This document shows, in pieces, positions 55,209-64,000 of a DNA stretch of 64,000 bases (position 1 is its first letter; the number at the start of each line of letters is the position of its first letter). This DNA comes from Candidatus Fermentithermobacillaceae bacterium. Its GTDB lineage: Bacteria; Bacillota; Sulfobacillia; Fermentithermobacillales; DUSS01. Where the stretch lies: NCBI GenBank assembly GCA_014896535.1, contig JADBKE010000017.1, positions 109,882-173,881 of the forward strand, given 5' to 3'. The notes below the pieces were generated by a model, which searched no databases, had not been told where the DNA came from, and saw nothing but the letters and a program-made list of their open reading frames with translations. Made by a program: the position numbers and the translations under genes.

Positions 55209-55375
55209 TAACCTGAGAGATTCCCCGGAAAACACACCGGGTTACCCCTTTGGCGCCGGAAAACCGGCTCTCCAGAGATGCGTCCGGCAGCGGTGTTTTT
55301 GCCTGAGAGTTTCAGCCCCAAGGCTTTGCTCCTTCGGCGCCCGGCGAGGTCGGCCGCCGGGTCTCTCCCGCCGCC
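55195..55375 (-). promoter_or_regulatory. tandem glycine riboswitch
   Basis: Two gcvT-type aptamers in series on the minus strand. Aptamer 1: GGAGAGACCCGG, GCGCCGAAGGAGCAAA, ACTCTCAGGCAAAA. Aptamer 2: TGGAGAGCCGG, GCGCCAAAGGGGTAA, ATCTCTCAGGTTAAAGGGAC. These are the conserved blocks of the glycine class, and position before gcvT matches. Confidence 0.95.
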
Positions 55376-55439
55376 TTCATCCGCCGCGATATTCACTTGT
55401 CTCCAGCTCCATCCCGAAGGATCCTGCGGCAGGTTCATT

Positions 55440-56729
55440 CTACGAACGGATCGAGTTTTCCTCTTTGCTTTGAGGTACCGCCGCTTCTTGTTTCATCTCG
55501 CCGGAAGTGGCAGGCCGCAGCACCGCTCGGAGGAATCCAGCGGGCATTCGAGCGGGGAGTTTTCGGAGAACTCTGCTTTCCCGGCCAAAACGTTGTCCGA
55601 GCACATTTCCGTATACGAGGAGCGTCCGGCACGCGACGGTCTCCCAGGAATACTTCTCGAGGGCCTTCCGGCGGGCAGAAGCCGCGAGATCTCGCGCCCA
55701 TGTCCTGTCCCTGAGAAGAGCCTTGATGGCGGATGAAAGTTGGGATGGGTCGCCCGGGGCAACCCTGAGTCCATCTTTCCCGTGCTCGACGATCTCTCTG
55801 AGCCCGCCCGTATCCCCCACCACCACGGGAGTACCCGAAGCCATGGCCTCAAGGGCCACGATACCGAAGGGCTCATAGGAGCTGGGAAAACAAGCTACCC
55901 ACGCTCGCGAATAGAGGTCTCTCAGACGGACGTCGTCCAGGTGTCCCGCAAGAGATACTGCGCGTCCCAGTCCCAGTTCAAAGATCCGGTTCCTCAAAGC
56001 CGGTTCCAGCGGTCCGGATCCGGCCAAAACCAGAGTGGCGGTGGGAAATTCCTCGAGAACCCGAGGCATGGCCTCGACCAGGGTCTCCGGGCCTTTCTCG
56101 GGCACGAGCCTGCCGGCGTAAAGAATCAGGGGATTCTCTCCCTCCTGTCTCGGCGTGGTGAACCATTCGGATGAAATGCCGTTGGAAATCACCTCGATCT
56201 TGTCTGCGGGCACACCAAACAGCGACCGTATCTCGTCTTTCATGTAGTTGGAGCAGCATATCACCTTCCAGGCCTCGTAGCACAGCCACCATTCGGTCTC
56301 GGATATGTGAGCCTGTAGCGGATTGTGTATTCCGCCGTGCCTTCCGTGTTCGGTAGCGTGGATGGTGGCTATGAGAGGGCAGTTGAGGGCGTGCTTCAAC
56401 GCCCTGGCGGCGTAGGCCACCACCCAGTCGTGGGCATGTATCAAATGGAAGTCTTCGCATCTCCCCTCCTTTATGAACGCTTCGAGGAGGGCTACGTTGA
56501 GCTCGACTGCCCAGGTCAGGAAGTCTGGAGGGTGGAGGGAATAGGCCGAAACGCGGAAGACCCGCACATCCCCGTCCCTTTCCCAACCGGTCCTGTTCCC
56601 TTCGCCTCTGGTCAGGACCGTGACTTCGATACCGAGATCCGACAGAGCTCTTGAAATGTGCCGCACGTGCCTCCCGAGACCGCCAACGTGGTCGGGAGGG
56701 TATTCCCACGCAAGCATCAGGACCTTCAT
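55440..56729 (-). CDS. glycogen-synthase-like glycosyltransferase family 4 protein
   Basis: A 429-residue GT-B fold enzyme. The N-terminal MKVLMLAWEYPPDHVGGLGR contains the donor-loop GGLG and the C-terminal half has VPEKGPETLVEAMPRVL and the nucleotide-sugar site SSYEPFGIVALEAMASGTPV then GGLREIVEHGKDGLRV. It resembles archaeal/clostridial glycogen synthases more than classical GlgA. ATG 56727-56729 is the first that gives this N-terminus. It precedes the riboswitch and follows a debranching enzyme gene on the same strand, so glycogen metabolism is likely. Confidence 0.85.
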   Translation of the reverse strand: MKVLMLAWEYPPDHVGGLGRHVRHISRALSDLGIEVTVLTRGEGNRTGWERDGDVRVFRVSAYSLHPPDFLTWAVELNVALLEAFIKEGRCEDFHLIHAHDWVVAYAARALKHALNCPLIATIHATEHGRHGGIHNPLQAHISETEWWLCYEAWKVICCSNYMKDEIRSLFGVPADKIEVISNGISSEWFTTPRQEGENPLILYAGRLVPEKGPETLVEAMPRVLEEFPTATLVLAGSGPLEPALRNRIFELGLGRAVSLAGHLDDVRLRDLYSRAWVACFPSSYEPFGIVALEAMASGTPVVVGDTGGLREIVEHGKDGLRVAPGDPSQLSSAIKALLRDRTWARDLAASARRKALEKYSWETVACRTLLVYGNVLGQRFGRESRVLRKLPARMPAGFLRAVLRPATSGEMKQEAAVPQSKEENSIRS

Positions 56730-56974
56730 GGGCGGTTCGGTCACCCCTCCGGAATTCTCTTTCGGGCGCAGACGGCGACGGGTCAAAATCCAGCCCATCC
56801 CCTATTCTTCGGCATTCCCGGTTTCGTAATGCTGGGGAGAAGTTTCAGGTGAAAGGTTTGCAGGAAGACTACTGGAGATCACGCTTTTCTCACGCCCCCA
56901 CCCGGCACGACCTCAGGGAGCTGGTCGCCGGTTCCCCGACCTCGATTTCGTCCAAAAGTACCTCGCACACGAAG

Positions 56975-59086
56975 TCACACCCACGCTCCCGTTTCGAGAC
57001 CGGTCAATACTCTGAGCGCTTCCGCCACGCTCCACGCTTGCGATACCGCACCCCCGGGTGACCAGGGAGGATCTCCCGAGCACACCTCGAAAATCGTGCC
57101 GGCGCACGGGTGCTCATCGAGGTCGGCAATTCGAGCGAAGATGAAACCGCAAAAATCCCCAAGAGTCATGCGACCGGTAGGGAGCTTGGGACACGCCGCA
57201 GGGCCGGTCCCCGCGCCGAAGTCAGAGTGGGGCCTCGGGTCCGCTCTCCCGCCCAGTTTCCTCGCCACGTCAACCAGCGGTCCGAGAAGCCATGGCCAGG
57301 CCGTTCCCTGGTGATAGGCGCCATCCCGCTCCTCCGGGCCACCCGAGTACCGCCCCACGTAGCCGGGGGCACCGGGCTCGAGGGTTCTCAATCCGAACGG
57401 CACGAGGAGAACCCTCAAGGAGCTATCCAGAACCTCCCGGAGCGTTTTCCTTCCCAAGGGGCAGCCGTCTACGGAGCCCGCTATCACCGCATTGGGTCTC
57501 ACCTCTTTCACGGGCGTTCCGTCTTTCAGGAGTCTGTCGTAAAGGCCTACGCCCGGCCAAGTGAACCGACGGACGAATTCCGCAGCGGCGGTCGCGCGGA
57601 GCTTGTCGGCGCTCTGTGCGAATTCAACGTCGCCAAGCTCGGCCGCCCAGGTTGAGGCCAGCGACAAACATCGTAGCCAGAGGGAATTTACCTCGACGGG
57701 GTAGCCGTCCCTGGGGGTGACGGGGACTCCCCCGACCTTCGCGTCCATCCACGTCACCTGGGTGTCCGGAGTCCCGGCTTTCAGGAGCCCCGATGGACCG
57801 GCGCCGATTTCGTAAACGGTACCCTGGACCAACGCGCGGATCATGTTCCTGACGGCGGGGTAGAGTTCTCGAAGGACCTGCCGGTCACCGGAGGCATCGA
57901 TGTACTTTCCCAGCGCCACGACGAACCACAGGGAGGCGTCGACCGAGTTGTAGGCCGGCTCGTCCCCAATGAAGTTGGGGATGAGGCCGTACTTGAAGAA
58001 CCGCGAAAACCGCAAGAACACGCCGCGCGCTTCCTCGTGGCGTCCGGACGCGAGAAGCAATCCTGGAAGGGAGATGAAGGTGTCCCTGCCCCATTCGCCG
58101 AACCAGTGGTATCCCGCGATGATCGAAGGCTCCCCGGTCCGGGTTTTTATGACGAACGAATCGGCTGCCAGGGAAAGCCTGCCCCCGAGGCCTCCCCCGG
58201 CCCTGTCGTGAATCCCCAGTCTTCTTGCGATCTCATCGCGCCTGGTGCGTTCGAGGACGTCCTGCGTATCTCCGGAGGTACCCGGGGCGGAATGCCAGCT
58301 CCGTATGGGCAAACAATCCAGGGGGCCGGCCCAGACATACAGGGTTTCGCCCGGACAGAGATGCACCTGAAACTCGCCCGGACACAGGTGGTCTTCGATG
58401 AAATCGAGTCCTCTTTCCCTCTCCCGGGGATAAACCATGGACCGGTACCATACACACTCGTTCCGGAACGACCCTCGCGAAACCCAGATGCTCATGGATC
58501 GCCCGGCCCCGTGAGGGCTCAGGACTATCCCTGAACCTTCCGGTGACACGTCCTGGCCCAGCGGACTCACCTCGGGAGCCCACTGGCCTTCCCTCGCCAG
58601 ATGGTGGTAGAACCGGGAGTTCACCAGGGGTCTCAGCGAAATTTCGACCTTTTCGGGCCCGGCCAGGACTTTGTAGACGATGAACACGCCCGGCCTGCCC
58701 TTGACCATGAAGATCTCTCTTCTCAGTATGACCGGGCCCGCTTTGTACAGAAAGACCGGATGGGGGTCCAGCTGCCATGCCCAGAGAAGCTCGATCCCCC
58801 GGGGATGAAGGGCACCGGGGTAGAGGTTGGAGCCCAGCTCCCACCGTCCGTCCCCCGTGGTCAACCGCTCTTCCATTTTGGATAAGAACAGCCACCTGTC
58901 GCCGGGGTTTGACCCCGCGACGAACAACCATCCGTGATACCGGCGGGTGTGAATGCCGTACGAAGTGGACGACGCAAAGCCCCCGAGGCCGTCCGTTTCA
59001 AGCCATTCCTGAAAGGAAGGCTTCCGGCGACGCTCGAGCCATGAGAATCCGGACCAGCAGTCGCGTGCCCCGAAGTTTTCGCGCAT
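56975..59086 (-). CDS. glycogen debranching enzyme (amylo-alpha-1,6-glucosidase family)
   Basis: A 703-residue protein with an N-terminal GDE domain (EWLETDGLGGFASSTSYGIH, then TRRYHGWLFVA) and a C-terminal GH133-like (alpha/alpha)6 domain with HWFGEWGRDTFISLPGLLLA, IPNFIGDEPAYNSVDASLWF and QGTAWPWLLGPLVDV. It hydrolyses alpha-1,6 branch points. ATG 59084-59086 chosen; the frame extends upstream to 59254 without family similarity. The C-terminus past VFEVCSGDPPWSPGGAVSQA WSVAE is normal. The gap 56730-56974 to the next gene shows no feature. Confidence 0.92.
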   Translation of the reverse strand: MRENFGARDCWSGFSWLERRRKPSFQEWLETDGLGGFASSTSYGIHTRRYHGWLFVAGSNPGDRWLFLSKMEERLTTGDGRWELGSNLYPGALHPRGIELLWAWQLDPHPVFLYKAGPVILRREIFMVKGRPGVFIVYKVLAGPEKVEISLRPLVNSRFYHHLAREGQWAPEVSPLGQDVSPEGSGIVLSPHGAGRSMSIWVSRGSFRNECVWYRSMVYPRERERGLDFIEDHLCPGEFQVHLCPGETLYVWAGPLDCLPIRSWHSAPGTSGDTQDVLERTRRDEIARRLGIHDRAGGGLGGRLSLAADSFVIKTRTGEPSIIAGYHWFGEWGRDTFISLPGLLLASGRHEEARGVFLRFSRFFKYGLIPNFIGDEPAYNSVDASLWFVVALGKYIDASGDRQVLRELYPAVRNMIRALVQGTVYEIGAGPSGLLKAGTPDTQVTWMDAKVGGVPVTPRDGYPVEVNSLWLRCLSLASTWAAELGDVEFAQSADKLRATAAAEFVRRFTWPGVGLYDRLLKDGTPVKEVRPNAVIAGSVDGCPLGRKTLREVLDSSLRVLLVPFGLRTLEPGAPGYVGRYSGGPEERDGAYHQGTAWPWLLGPLVDVARKLGGRADPRPHSDFGAGTGPAACPKLPTGRMTLGDFCGFIFARIADLDEHPCAGTIFEVCSGDPPWSPGGAVSQAWSVAEALRVLTGLETGAWV

Positions 59087-59341
59087 CCCGGCGTACGTCG
59101 TCCCAAAACACCTACCCCGGAATCTCCCGCCTACCGGCCTGTCGCGCTGCCCGTTCGGAGCCTCGGGGACACATAACCGCGATTGAACGCGGTCACCGCC
59201 GAGCTGCCCCGTGCTCGCCACACGCCGGCAGGATCCAGGTGCTGCCGGAGACACTCAACCAGACCAAAGCGCGGGCAAGGACTCTCTCGATGCACCTTCT
59301 TTTCAGCTCCTCATACCCTGAGGGATGGGGGGAGGAACTGC

Positions 59342-60334
59342 ATGTCACAAACGCTCACCACCGTTTTCCGGAGGCCCCCTTCCCTACCTTGCTTCGACGC
59401 GGGCACCGAGTTTTGTCCCTGCCCCCTGGCGGAACTGGGTCACTGCGTAGCTTGCTCCGTCCTGCGGGGCGAAAATCGATGTGATTGCGGGTGGGGCGGG
59501 GTGTGTATCTACGAGGAATTCTTGCGAAACGGGAGAAAGGCCGTGCCCGTCAGGCGGGAATGGGAAGCTCAGGTCATCCACAGGGAGGAAATCGTGCCTG
59601 AGAGAGAAGCCTCGGTTGAATCTGCCTTCTGGTTCCGGGTCCGGGCGCCCGAGGAACTGACCAGGTGGTTCGTCCTGCCGGGCTCGTTCGCATTCGTTCG
59701 AATTCGAGGTAGGCCTGAGATGTTCAACGTGCCCCTTTCCGCAATGGACCGGGAAGGGGACATCCTGACCTTCGCTTGCGAGGTCCTGGGCCCCAAAACC
59801 CGGGACCTGCGGAGGGAAATCCGGCCGGGAACGGAGGTGATCTTGAAAGGACCATTCTGGTCCGGCGTTCAGGGGCTCGGCGCCATAAGGGCGCATCCGG
59901 CGGGCAAAAGTCTCATCGTAGCTAAAGGCATCGGGCAGGCTCCTGCCGTGTTTCTGGCCAGATATCTGAAAACCAGGGGCGGCGCGGTCAAGGCCCTTCT
60001 CGGGCCGGGAAGTTTGGGCGCGATATTCATCGAGGACATCCTGGCCGGGTTCGGTGTTTCCGTCGTCAAGATGCCCAAAGAACCCGACCACAATCTGGGT
60101 CGCATCGTCGAGGAGATAACGTCCGAGGAGTACGACCTCGTAGTAAGCTCCAATGCCCGTCATCAGCACAAGACACTGTGGCGAGTCATCGCCAACCTTC
60201 CCCGTTCGCCCGCTTTTGCCTGGGTTTCCGATGTGACGATGAACTGCGGCGAAGGCCTTTGCGGCGCGTGCCTGGGAGGGCGAGAGACTCGCTTGTGCAA
60301 AGCCGTGTTCGACGCCGAGGAGTTTTTCGCCTGA
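59342..60334 (+). CDS. PyrK/ferredoxin-reductase-like iron-sulphur flavoprotein with Cys-rich N-terminus
   Basis: A 330-residue protein starting at ATG 59342 behind GGGGGGAGG. Residues 20-60 hold eight cysteines (CPCPLAELGHCVAC, then CDCGWGGVC), enough for an extra Fe-S cluster. An FAD-binding barrel (AFWFRVRAPEELTRWFVLPG) and an NAD-binding domain (LIVAKGIGQAPAVFLARYLK) follow. A [2Fe-2S] loop NCGEGLCGACLGGRETRLC closes it, as in PyrK. No pyrD neighbour exists; the next gene, 15 bp on, is a FAD oxidoreductase, so it is probably the electron-transfer subunit of that enzyme. Substrate unknown. Confidence 0.8.
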   Translation: MSQTLTTVFRRPPSLPCFDAGTEFCPCPLAELGHCVACSVLRGENRCDCGWGGVCIYEEFLRNGRKAVPVRREWEAQVIHREEIVPEREASVESAFWFRVRAPEELTRWFVLPGSFAFVRIRGRPEMFNVPLSAMDREGDILTFACEVLGPKTRDLRREIRPGTEVILKGPFWSGVQGLGAIRAHPAGKSLIVAKGIGQAPAVFLARYLKTRGGAVKALLGPGSLGAIFIEDILAGFGVSVVKMPKEPDHNLGRIVEEITSEEYDLVVSSNARHQHKTLWRVIANLPRSPAFAWVSDVTMNCGEGLCGACLGGRETRLCKAVFDAEEFFA

Positions 60335-60349
60335 GGGGAGGAAGATCGC

Positions 60350-61642
60350 GTGGATTACCGTCACGAAGTACTGGTGGTGGGAGGCGGGTGGGCCGGCGTA
60401 TCCGCAGCTGTATCTGCGCGAAAAGCCGGCGCCGATGTGGCCATCTGCGAGAAGACCGACATGTTGCTGGGCGCGGGACTGGTCGGAGGGATCTTCAGAA
60501 ACAACGGAAGGTTCGTGGCCGCCGAAGAACTCATAGCCATGGGAGCCGGAGAGACCTTCCATCTCCTGGACGATCTCAGCCGCCACCGCATGGTCCAGTT
60601 CCCCGGCCACAGGCATGCGAGTCTGTATGACGTGGTCAAGGTGGAACCGGCGGTGAGAGCGCTCCTGACTAGGTTCGGAGTGACCGTTTACACCGGGACC
60701 AGAATAGTTGCGGGAAAAACTGCGGACGAGGGGAAATCCGGAGGTATCAGGTTACGGGCGGTGAAATCCGAAGACGGAAGATGGTTTGTGGCGGAGTCTT
60801 TCGTGGACGCCACGGGTTCCTCAGGCCCGATGGGAATCTGCCGCATGTTCGGCAACGGCTGCGCGTGCTGCGTACAGCGGTGTCCGGCTTTCGGCCCGAG
60901 GGTGAGCTTGTCCAGGATCCTTGGCCTCCCGGAGCTCATGTCCACCAGGAGAAAAGGGTCATATGGCGCCATGTCTGGTTCGTGCAAGCTGGCCAAAGAG
61001 AGTCTCAATCCCGAGGTCGTGAGCGAACTCGACGAGACGGGAGTGGTGGTGCGAAAGCTGCCGGAGCACCTGCGCAACAGCAAGAAGCTGAACATGAAAG
61101 CTTGCCAACAATACGCCCTTCCGGAATATGCGGACTGCCTGGTCGTTTTAGATACCGGTCAGGGAAAGCTCATGAGCCCCTACTTTCCGCTGGATGAGTT
61201 GAGGTCCGTGCCGGGATTCGAAAACGCCAGGTTCCTCGATCCTCTGGGCGGAGGCAAAGGAAACTCCATCAGATTGGTGGCCGCTTCCCCCAGAGACCGG
61301 AGTCTCAAGCTTGCGGGAACGGACAACGTATTCGTCGCGGGAGAACGCGCCGGCATACTGGTGGGGCACACCGAGGCCATAGTTACCGGGACCCTGGCGG
61401 GAAAAAACGCGCTGCTTCACGCCAGAGGTAAGCCTCTCCTGGAAATCCCAACCGCACTTGCCATCGGCGACTTCATCGCCTCGAGCGCGGTGACCCCCGA
61501 GGGCCGGGGGCTGGACGCTTCGTACACCTTCGCTGGTTCCGTATACTTCCGGCGCATGATCGATCTAGGGCTTTACGACCCGGATCCCGGGGTCATCGCG
61601 AAACGGGTACGAGACTGCGGGATGGACGGGGTTTTCGCGTAA
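60350..61642 (+). CDS. FAD-dependent oxidoreductase (GidA/FAD_oxidored-like) with cysteine cluster
   Basis: A 430-residue flavoprotein starting at GTG behind GAGGGGAGG. The N-terminal dinucleotide fold VLVVGGGWAGVSAAVSARKA is followed by LLGAGLVGGIFRNNG. A midway ICRMFGNGCACCVQRCPAF stretch with five cysteines suggests an Fe-S site or redox disulphide. The C-terminal FAD segment is NVFVAGERAGILVGHTEAIV. It overlaps by 50 bp, tail to tail, the end of the P-type ATPase gene. With the PyrK-like partner it should form a two-subunit NAD(P)H-linked enzyme; the reaction is unknown. Confidence 0.8.
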   Translation: MDYRHEVLVVGGGWAGVSAAVSARKAGADVAICEKTDMLLGAGLVGGIFRNNGRFVAAEELIAMGAGETFHLLDDLSRHRMVQFPGHRHASLYDVVKVEPAVRALLTRFGVTVYTGTRIVAGKTADEGKSGGIRLRAVKSEDGRWFVAESFVDATGSSGPMGICRMFGNGCACCVQRCPAFGPRVSLSRILGLPELMSTRRKGSYGAMSGSCKLAKESLNPEVVSELDETGVVVRKLPEHLRNSKKLNMKACQQYALPEYADCLVVLDTGQGKLMSPYFPLDELRSVPGFENARFLDPLGGGKGNSIRLVAASPRDRSLKLAGTDNVFVAGERAGILVGHTEAIVTGTLAGKNALLHARGKPLLEIPTALAIGDFIASSAVTPEGRGLDASYTFAGSVYFRRMIDLGLYDPDPGVIAKRVRDCGMDGVFA

Positions 61643-64000
61643 ATCCCATGTGAGCGGCCTGCGGAAGGATGGACGCCAGAGCCACGATACCCCACTGACG
61701 AGGACTCAGCGGAACGGCGTTGAAGAACGGGGCAAGGTAGGGGCACTCGACCACCGCGAACAAACCGAGCCAGGACACGAACACCGCAAGGATCAAGTAG
61801 GTGTTCGAGAACGTCCTGAGCTTGGTGATGTCGTACTCCTCGGACCTGGCGTCAAAAGCCGATGCCAGCTGGGAGGTGACGAGGGTGGCAAATGCCATGG
61901 TGGACGCAGTGGCGAAACCGAAGGTTCCGAGGGCCCAGAAGAAGATCAGGAGAGTTGCGCCACCTATGTAAAGGCCCCGCCTCACTATCCTTCCCAGGAG
62001 TTTCGGGGAAACCAAGCTTTCCCCGGGGTCTCTGGGCTTTCTTTTCATCAGGTCCTCGACGGGCGGGTCTACGCTGAGGGCCAGGGCGGGCAGTCCATCG
62101 GTGACCAGGTTCATCCATAAGAGCTGGACCGGAGTCAAAGGGAGCGGGAGTTCCAGCATGAGCGCCCCCACCATCGTCAGGATCTCGCCGAGGTTACATG
62201 AGAGAAGATATCTGATGAACTTCCGTATGTTGTCGTAAATCGCCCGCCCTTCCTCAACGGCGCGCACCACCGTCGAAAGATTGTCGTCGAGGAGAATTAC
62301 CGACGCCGATTCCCGGGCCACGTCGGTTCCCACGGCACCCATGGCCACCCCCACCGCTGCCTCCTTCAACGCAGGCGCGTCGTTTATCCCGTCACCTGTC
62401 ATGGCTACGACGTGGCCGGCCTTCTTGAGAGCCCGTACTATCCTCAGTTTGTGTGCCGGGGAGACCCTGGCGAAAACCGACACTTTTGCGATCCTGGCCG
62501 GCAACGCGGATTCGGGAATCCGGTCCAGGTCGGCGCCGGTAAGGCCGGTCTCATCACTTCTGGCTATTCCGGCGCTTCGGGCGACGCTCTCCGCGGTCCT
62601 CAAGTGGTCTCCCGTAACTAGCACCACTCTTATACCGGCTTCCGCGCAGCGCTCGACCGTCTTGCGAGCTTCCGGCCTCGGCGGGTCCACCAGTCCGATA
62701 CAGCCCAGAAACGTAAGGTCCCGTTCCCATTCCTCTTCCGGGGCCGTTTCTGCCGTTTCTTTGCAGGCTACGGCGAGGATCCGGACTCCCTCTGCGGCCG
62801 TTTCGTTCACCCAGGCCTCCCACCGTCGCCGGTCCTCTTCCCGAAGAGTCCTCACCCCTTCTTTCCCTCGAACCCGGGAACAAAGCGGAATGACCGTATC
62901 CGGAGCTCCTTTTACGCAAATCAGCGCCCCCTTTTTGTATCTGACTTTCGTCGTCATCATGCGTCGCTCGGAGGAAAAAGGTTTCTCACCCAGGCGCGGA
63001 TGAGACTGTCGCAGCGTGACGGGGTCGATCCCCATCTCCAGAACTCTCGTGACAATGGCCTTTTCCGTCGGATCCTCTCCCGGAAGTTCCTGACCTGACG
63101 AGCTTTTTCCCTGCGGCATCCGCCCTCGCCCGCCCGCGCTTTCCGGTTCCCCCGCACGGGCATCCGATGCCAGCGTCGCGATCTTTAGTATCTCCAGTTC
63201 GAGCTCCCTTGAACGATCCGCAGTCCACGTGGTACCCGCAGGTCCTTTTCCCGCCTGACCCTCTCCGTCATGAGCCCCCGCAGGAGCGACCAGCGCAACC
63301 TCCATGCGATTTTTCGTGATGGTGCCGGTCTTGTCCGTGCATATCACCGTGACCGAACCCAGAGTCTCGATAGCCTCGAGTTTCCTGATAACCGCCCCCC
63401 GCTTTGCGAGCCTCTGCACGCCCATGGCCAGGCATAACGTGACGATGGCCGGAAGCCCTTCGGGAACCGCGGCCACCGCCAGACTCACGCTTAAAAGGAG
63501 CATGTCGTGGAAGGAGTGCCCACGCAGTAGCCCGACTACGCCCAGGCAGCCCGCGGCAGCAAGGCAGATACCCAGGAGCAACTTCCCCAGCGCGTTGAGG
63601 CGTTTTTCCAGGGGGGTCTTCCCGGGGTCTGCCTTACCGATGAGAGAAGCGATGCGGCCCATTTCGGTGCAGTCCCCGGTGGCCGTCACCACGGCTCGAC
63701 CCCACCCGCCTACCACCAGGGTCCCTGCGTAAATCATGTTTTTCCTCTCCGCAAGCGGCGTCCCCGGGAAGCATATGTGCCCGGCGTGCTTGGACACGGG
63801 GACCGATTCGCCCGTGAGGGACGACTCGTCCACCCTTAAAGACTGGCACTGAAAGAGGCGCGCGTCGGCCACCGCCCGCATCCCCGGTCGCATGACCATC
63901 ACATCTCCCGGTACCACCTCGTCTGCGGAAACGCTCCCTCTCCACGCCGTCCCGCAGGACAGAGCGACAGAGCAAGAAATTCCTCCTCTTCTGATTTTTT
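61593..64000 (-). CDS. calcium-type P2 ATPase (5' end beyond the window)
   Basis: A cation-transporting P-type ATPase of the P2A group. Visible in order: actuator DESSLTGESVPVSKHAG, M4 AVAAVPEGLPAIVTLCLAMG (PEGLP), phosphorylation site ICTDKTGTITKNRMEV, hinge VAMTGDGINDAPALKEAAVG, and six C-terminal membrane helices. About 774 residues are clear up to 63917; M1-M2 and the start lie outside. Between 63917 and 64000 the best match to the family switches frame (RDGVERERF in one frame, SADEVVPGD in the other), as though one base of the TTT near 63927 were extra: a frameshift or an end-of-contig error. Confidence 0.9.
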   Translation of the reverse strand, partial: KIRRGGISCSVALSCGTAWRGSVSADEVVPGDVMVMRPGMRAVADARLFQCQSLRVDESSLTGESVPVSKHAGHICFPGTPLAERKNMIYAGTLVVGGWGRAVVTATGDCTEMGRIASLIGKADPGKTPLEKRLNALGKLLLGICLAAAGCLGVVGLLRGHSFHDMLLLSVSLAVAAVPEGLPAIVTLCLAMGVQRLAKRGAVIRKLEAIETLGSVTVICTDKTGTITKNRMEVALVAPAGAHDGEGQAGKGPAGTTWTADRSRELELEILKIATLASDARAGEPESAGGRGRMPQGKSSSGQELPGEDPTEKAIVTRVLEMGIDPVTLRQSHPRLGEKPFSSERRMMTTKVRYKKGALICVKGAPDTVIPLCSRVRGKEGVRTLREEDRRRWEAWVNETAAEGVRILAVACKETAETAPEEEWERDLTFLGCIGLVDPPRPEARKTVERCAEAGIRVVLVTGDHLRTAESVARSAGIARSDETGLTGADLDRIPESALPARIAKVSVFARVSPAHKLRIVRALKKAGHVVAMTGDGINDAPALKEAAVGVAMGAVGTDVARESASVILLDDNLSTVVRAVEEGRAIYDNIRKFIRYLLSCNLGEILTMVGALMLELPLPLTPVQLLWMNLVTDGLPALALSVDPPVEDLMKRKPRDPGESLVSPKLLGRIVRRGLYIGGATLLIFFWALGTFGFATASTMAFATLVTSQLASAFDARSEEYDITKLRTFSNTYLILAVFVSWLGLFAVVECPYLAPFFNAVPLSPRQWGIVALASILPQAAHMGFTRKPRPSRSLVPVSR

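Noticed and set aside
59087..59254. 56-codon upstream extension of the debranching enzyme
   Set aside because: Arg/Gly/Pro-rich, no family similarity, no ribosome site; ATG 59086 gives the expected N-terminus.

Overview
The window looks like chromosome from an endospore-forming, anaerobic, GC-rich member of the Bacillota (Firmicutes). It carries spo0A, spoIVB and a complete spoIIIAA-AH cluster. Strong GGAGG-type ribosome sites and frequent GTG/TTG starts fit this, as do NfnAB, an argR-recN-spoIVB-spo0A block, and a glycine cleavage operon behind a tandem glycine riboswitch. No rRNA or tRNA gene was seen. I would not name a genus from this sequence.

Layout. (1) About 1-6.2 kb, minus strand: a bkd-like branched-chain acid operon of two Leu/Val/Glu-dehydrogenase paralogues around butyrate kinase and phosphate butyryltransferase. 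It has a -24/-12 sigma-54 promoter, and a PAS-PAS-AAA-Fis activator is encoded just upstream. (2) 6.3-22.5 kb, minus strand except for an aminopeptidase and its flank: the classic block xseA-xseB-ispA-dxs-nadK-argR-recN-spoIVB-spo0A, plus nfnAB. Two stretches (14.3-15.1 and 16.3-17.3 kb) have no convincing gene. (3) 22.5-34.9 kb, accessory region: a transposase remnant, an Rrf2 regulator with a hemerythrin-like protein and a cupin, a truncated aldolase, an AbiEii/DUF6922 toxin-antitoxin-like pair, a complete IS66 element, and a 76-repeat CRISPR array with no cas gene in the window. (4) 34.9-46.1 kb, minus strand: nusB, an Asp23/AmaP/DUF2273 envelope module, spoIIIAH-AA, an acidic zinc-ribbon protein, efp, pepQ-like, glyA. 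(5) 46.1-55.4 kb: lpd, a LipM/LplA-like lipoyl-attachment enzyme, a two-domain radical SAM protein, gcvPB, gcvPA, gcvH, gcvT and the riboswitch. (6) 55.4-59.1 kb: a glycogen-synthase-like glycosyltransferase and a debranching enzyme. (7) 59.3-64 kb: a two-gene flavin/Fe-S redox unit facing the 3' end of a calcium-type P-ATPase that runs off the window.

How the genes work together. The glycine operon is self-contained: the T, H, PA and PB proteins, Lpd, SHMT, an acyl-transfer enzyme for GcvH, and a double radical SAM protein that I infer to be a fused LipS1/LipS2-type lipoyl synthase. The bkd-like operon links amino-acid oxidation to acyl-phosphate and ATP. The most interesting points are that radical SAM fusion; the large cas-less array, with spacers encoding phage terminase, DNA methyltransferase and helicase motifs and one tRNA-like spacer; and a pair of 37-bp repeats separated by 36 bp inside the spoIIIA cluster, with exactly the geometry of the main array.
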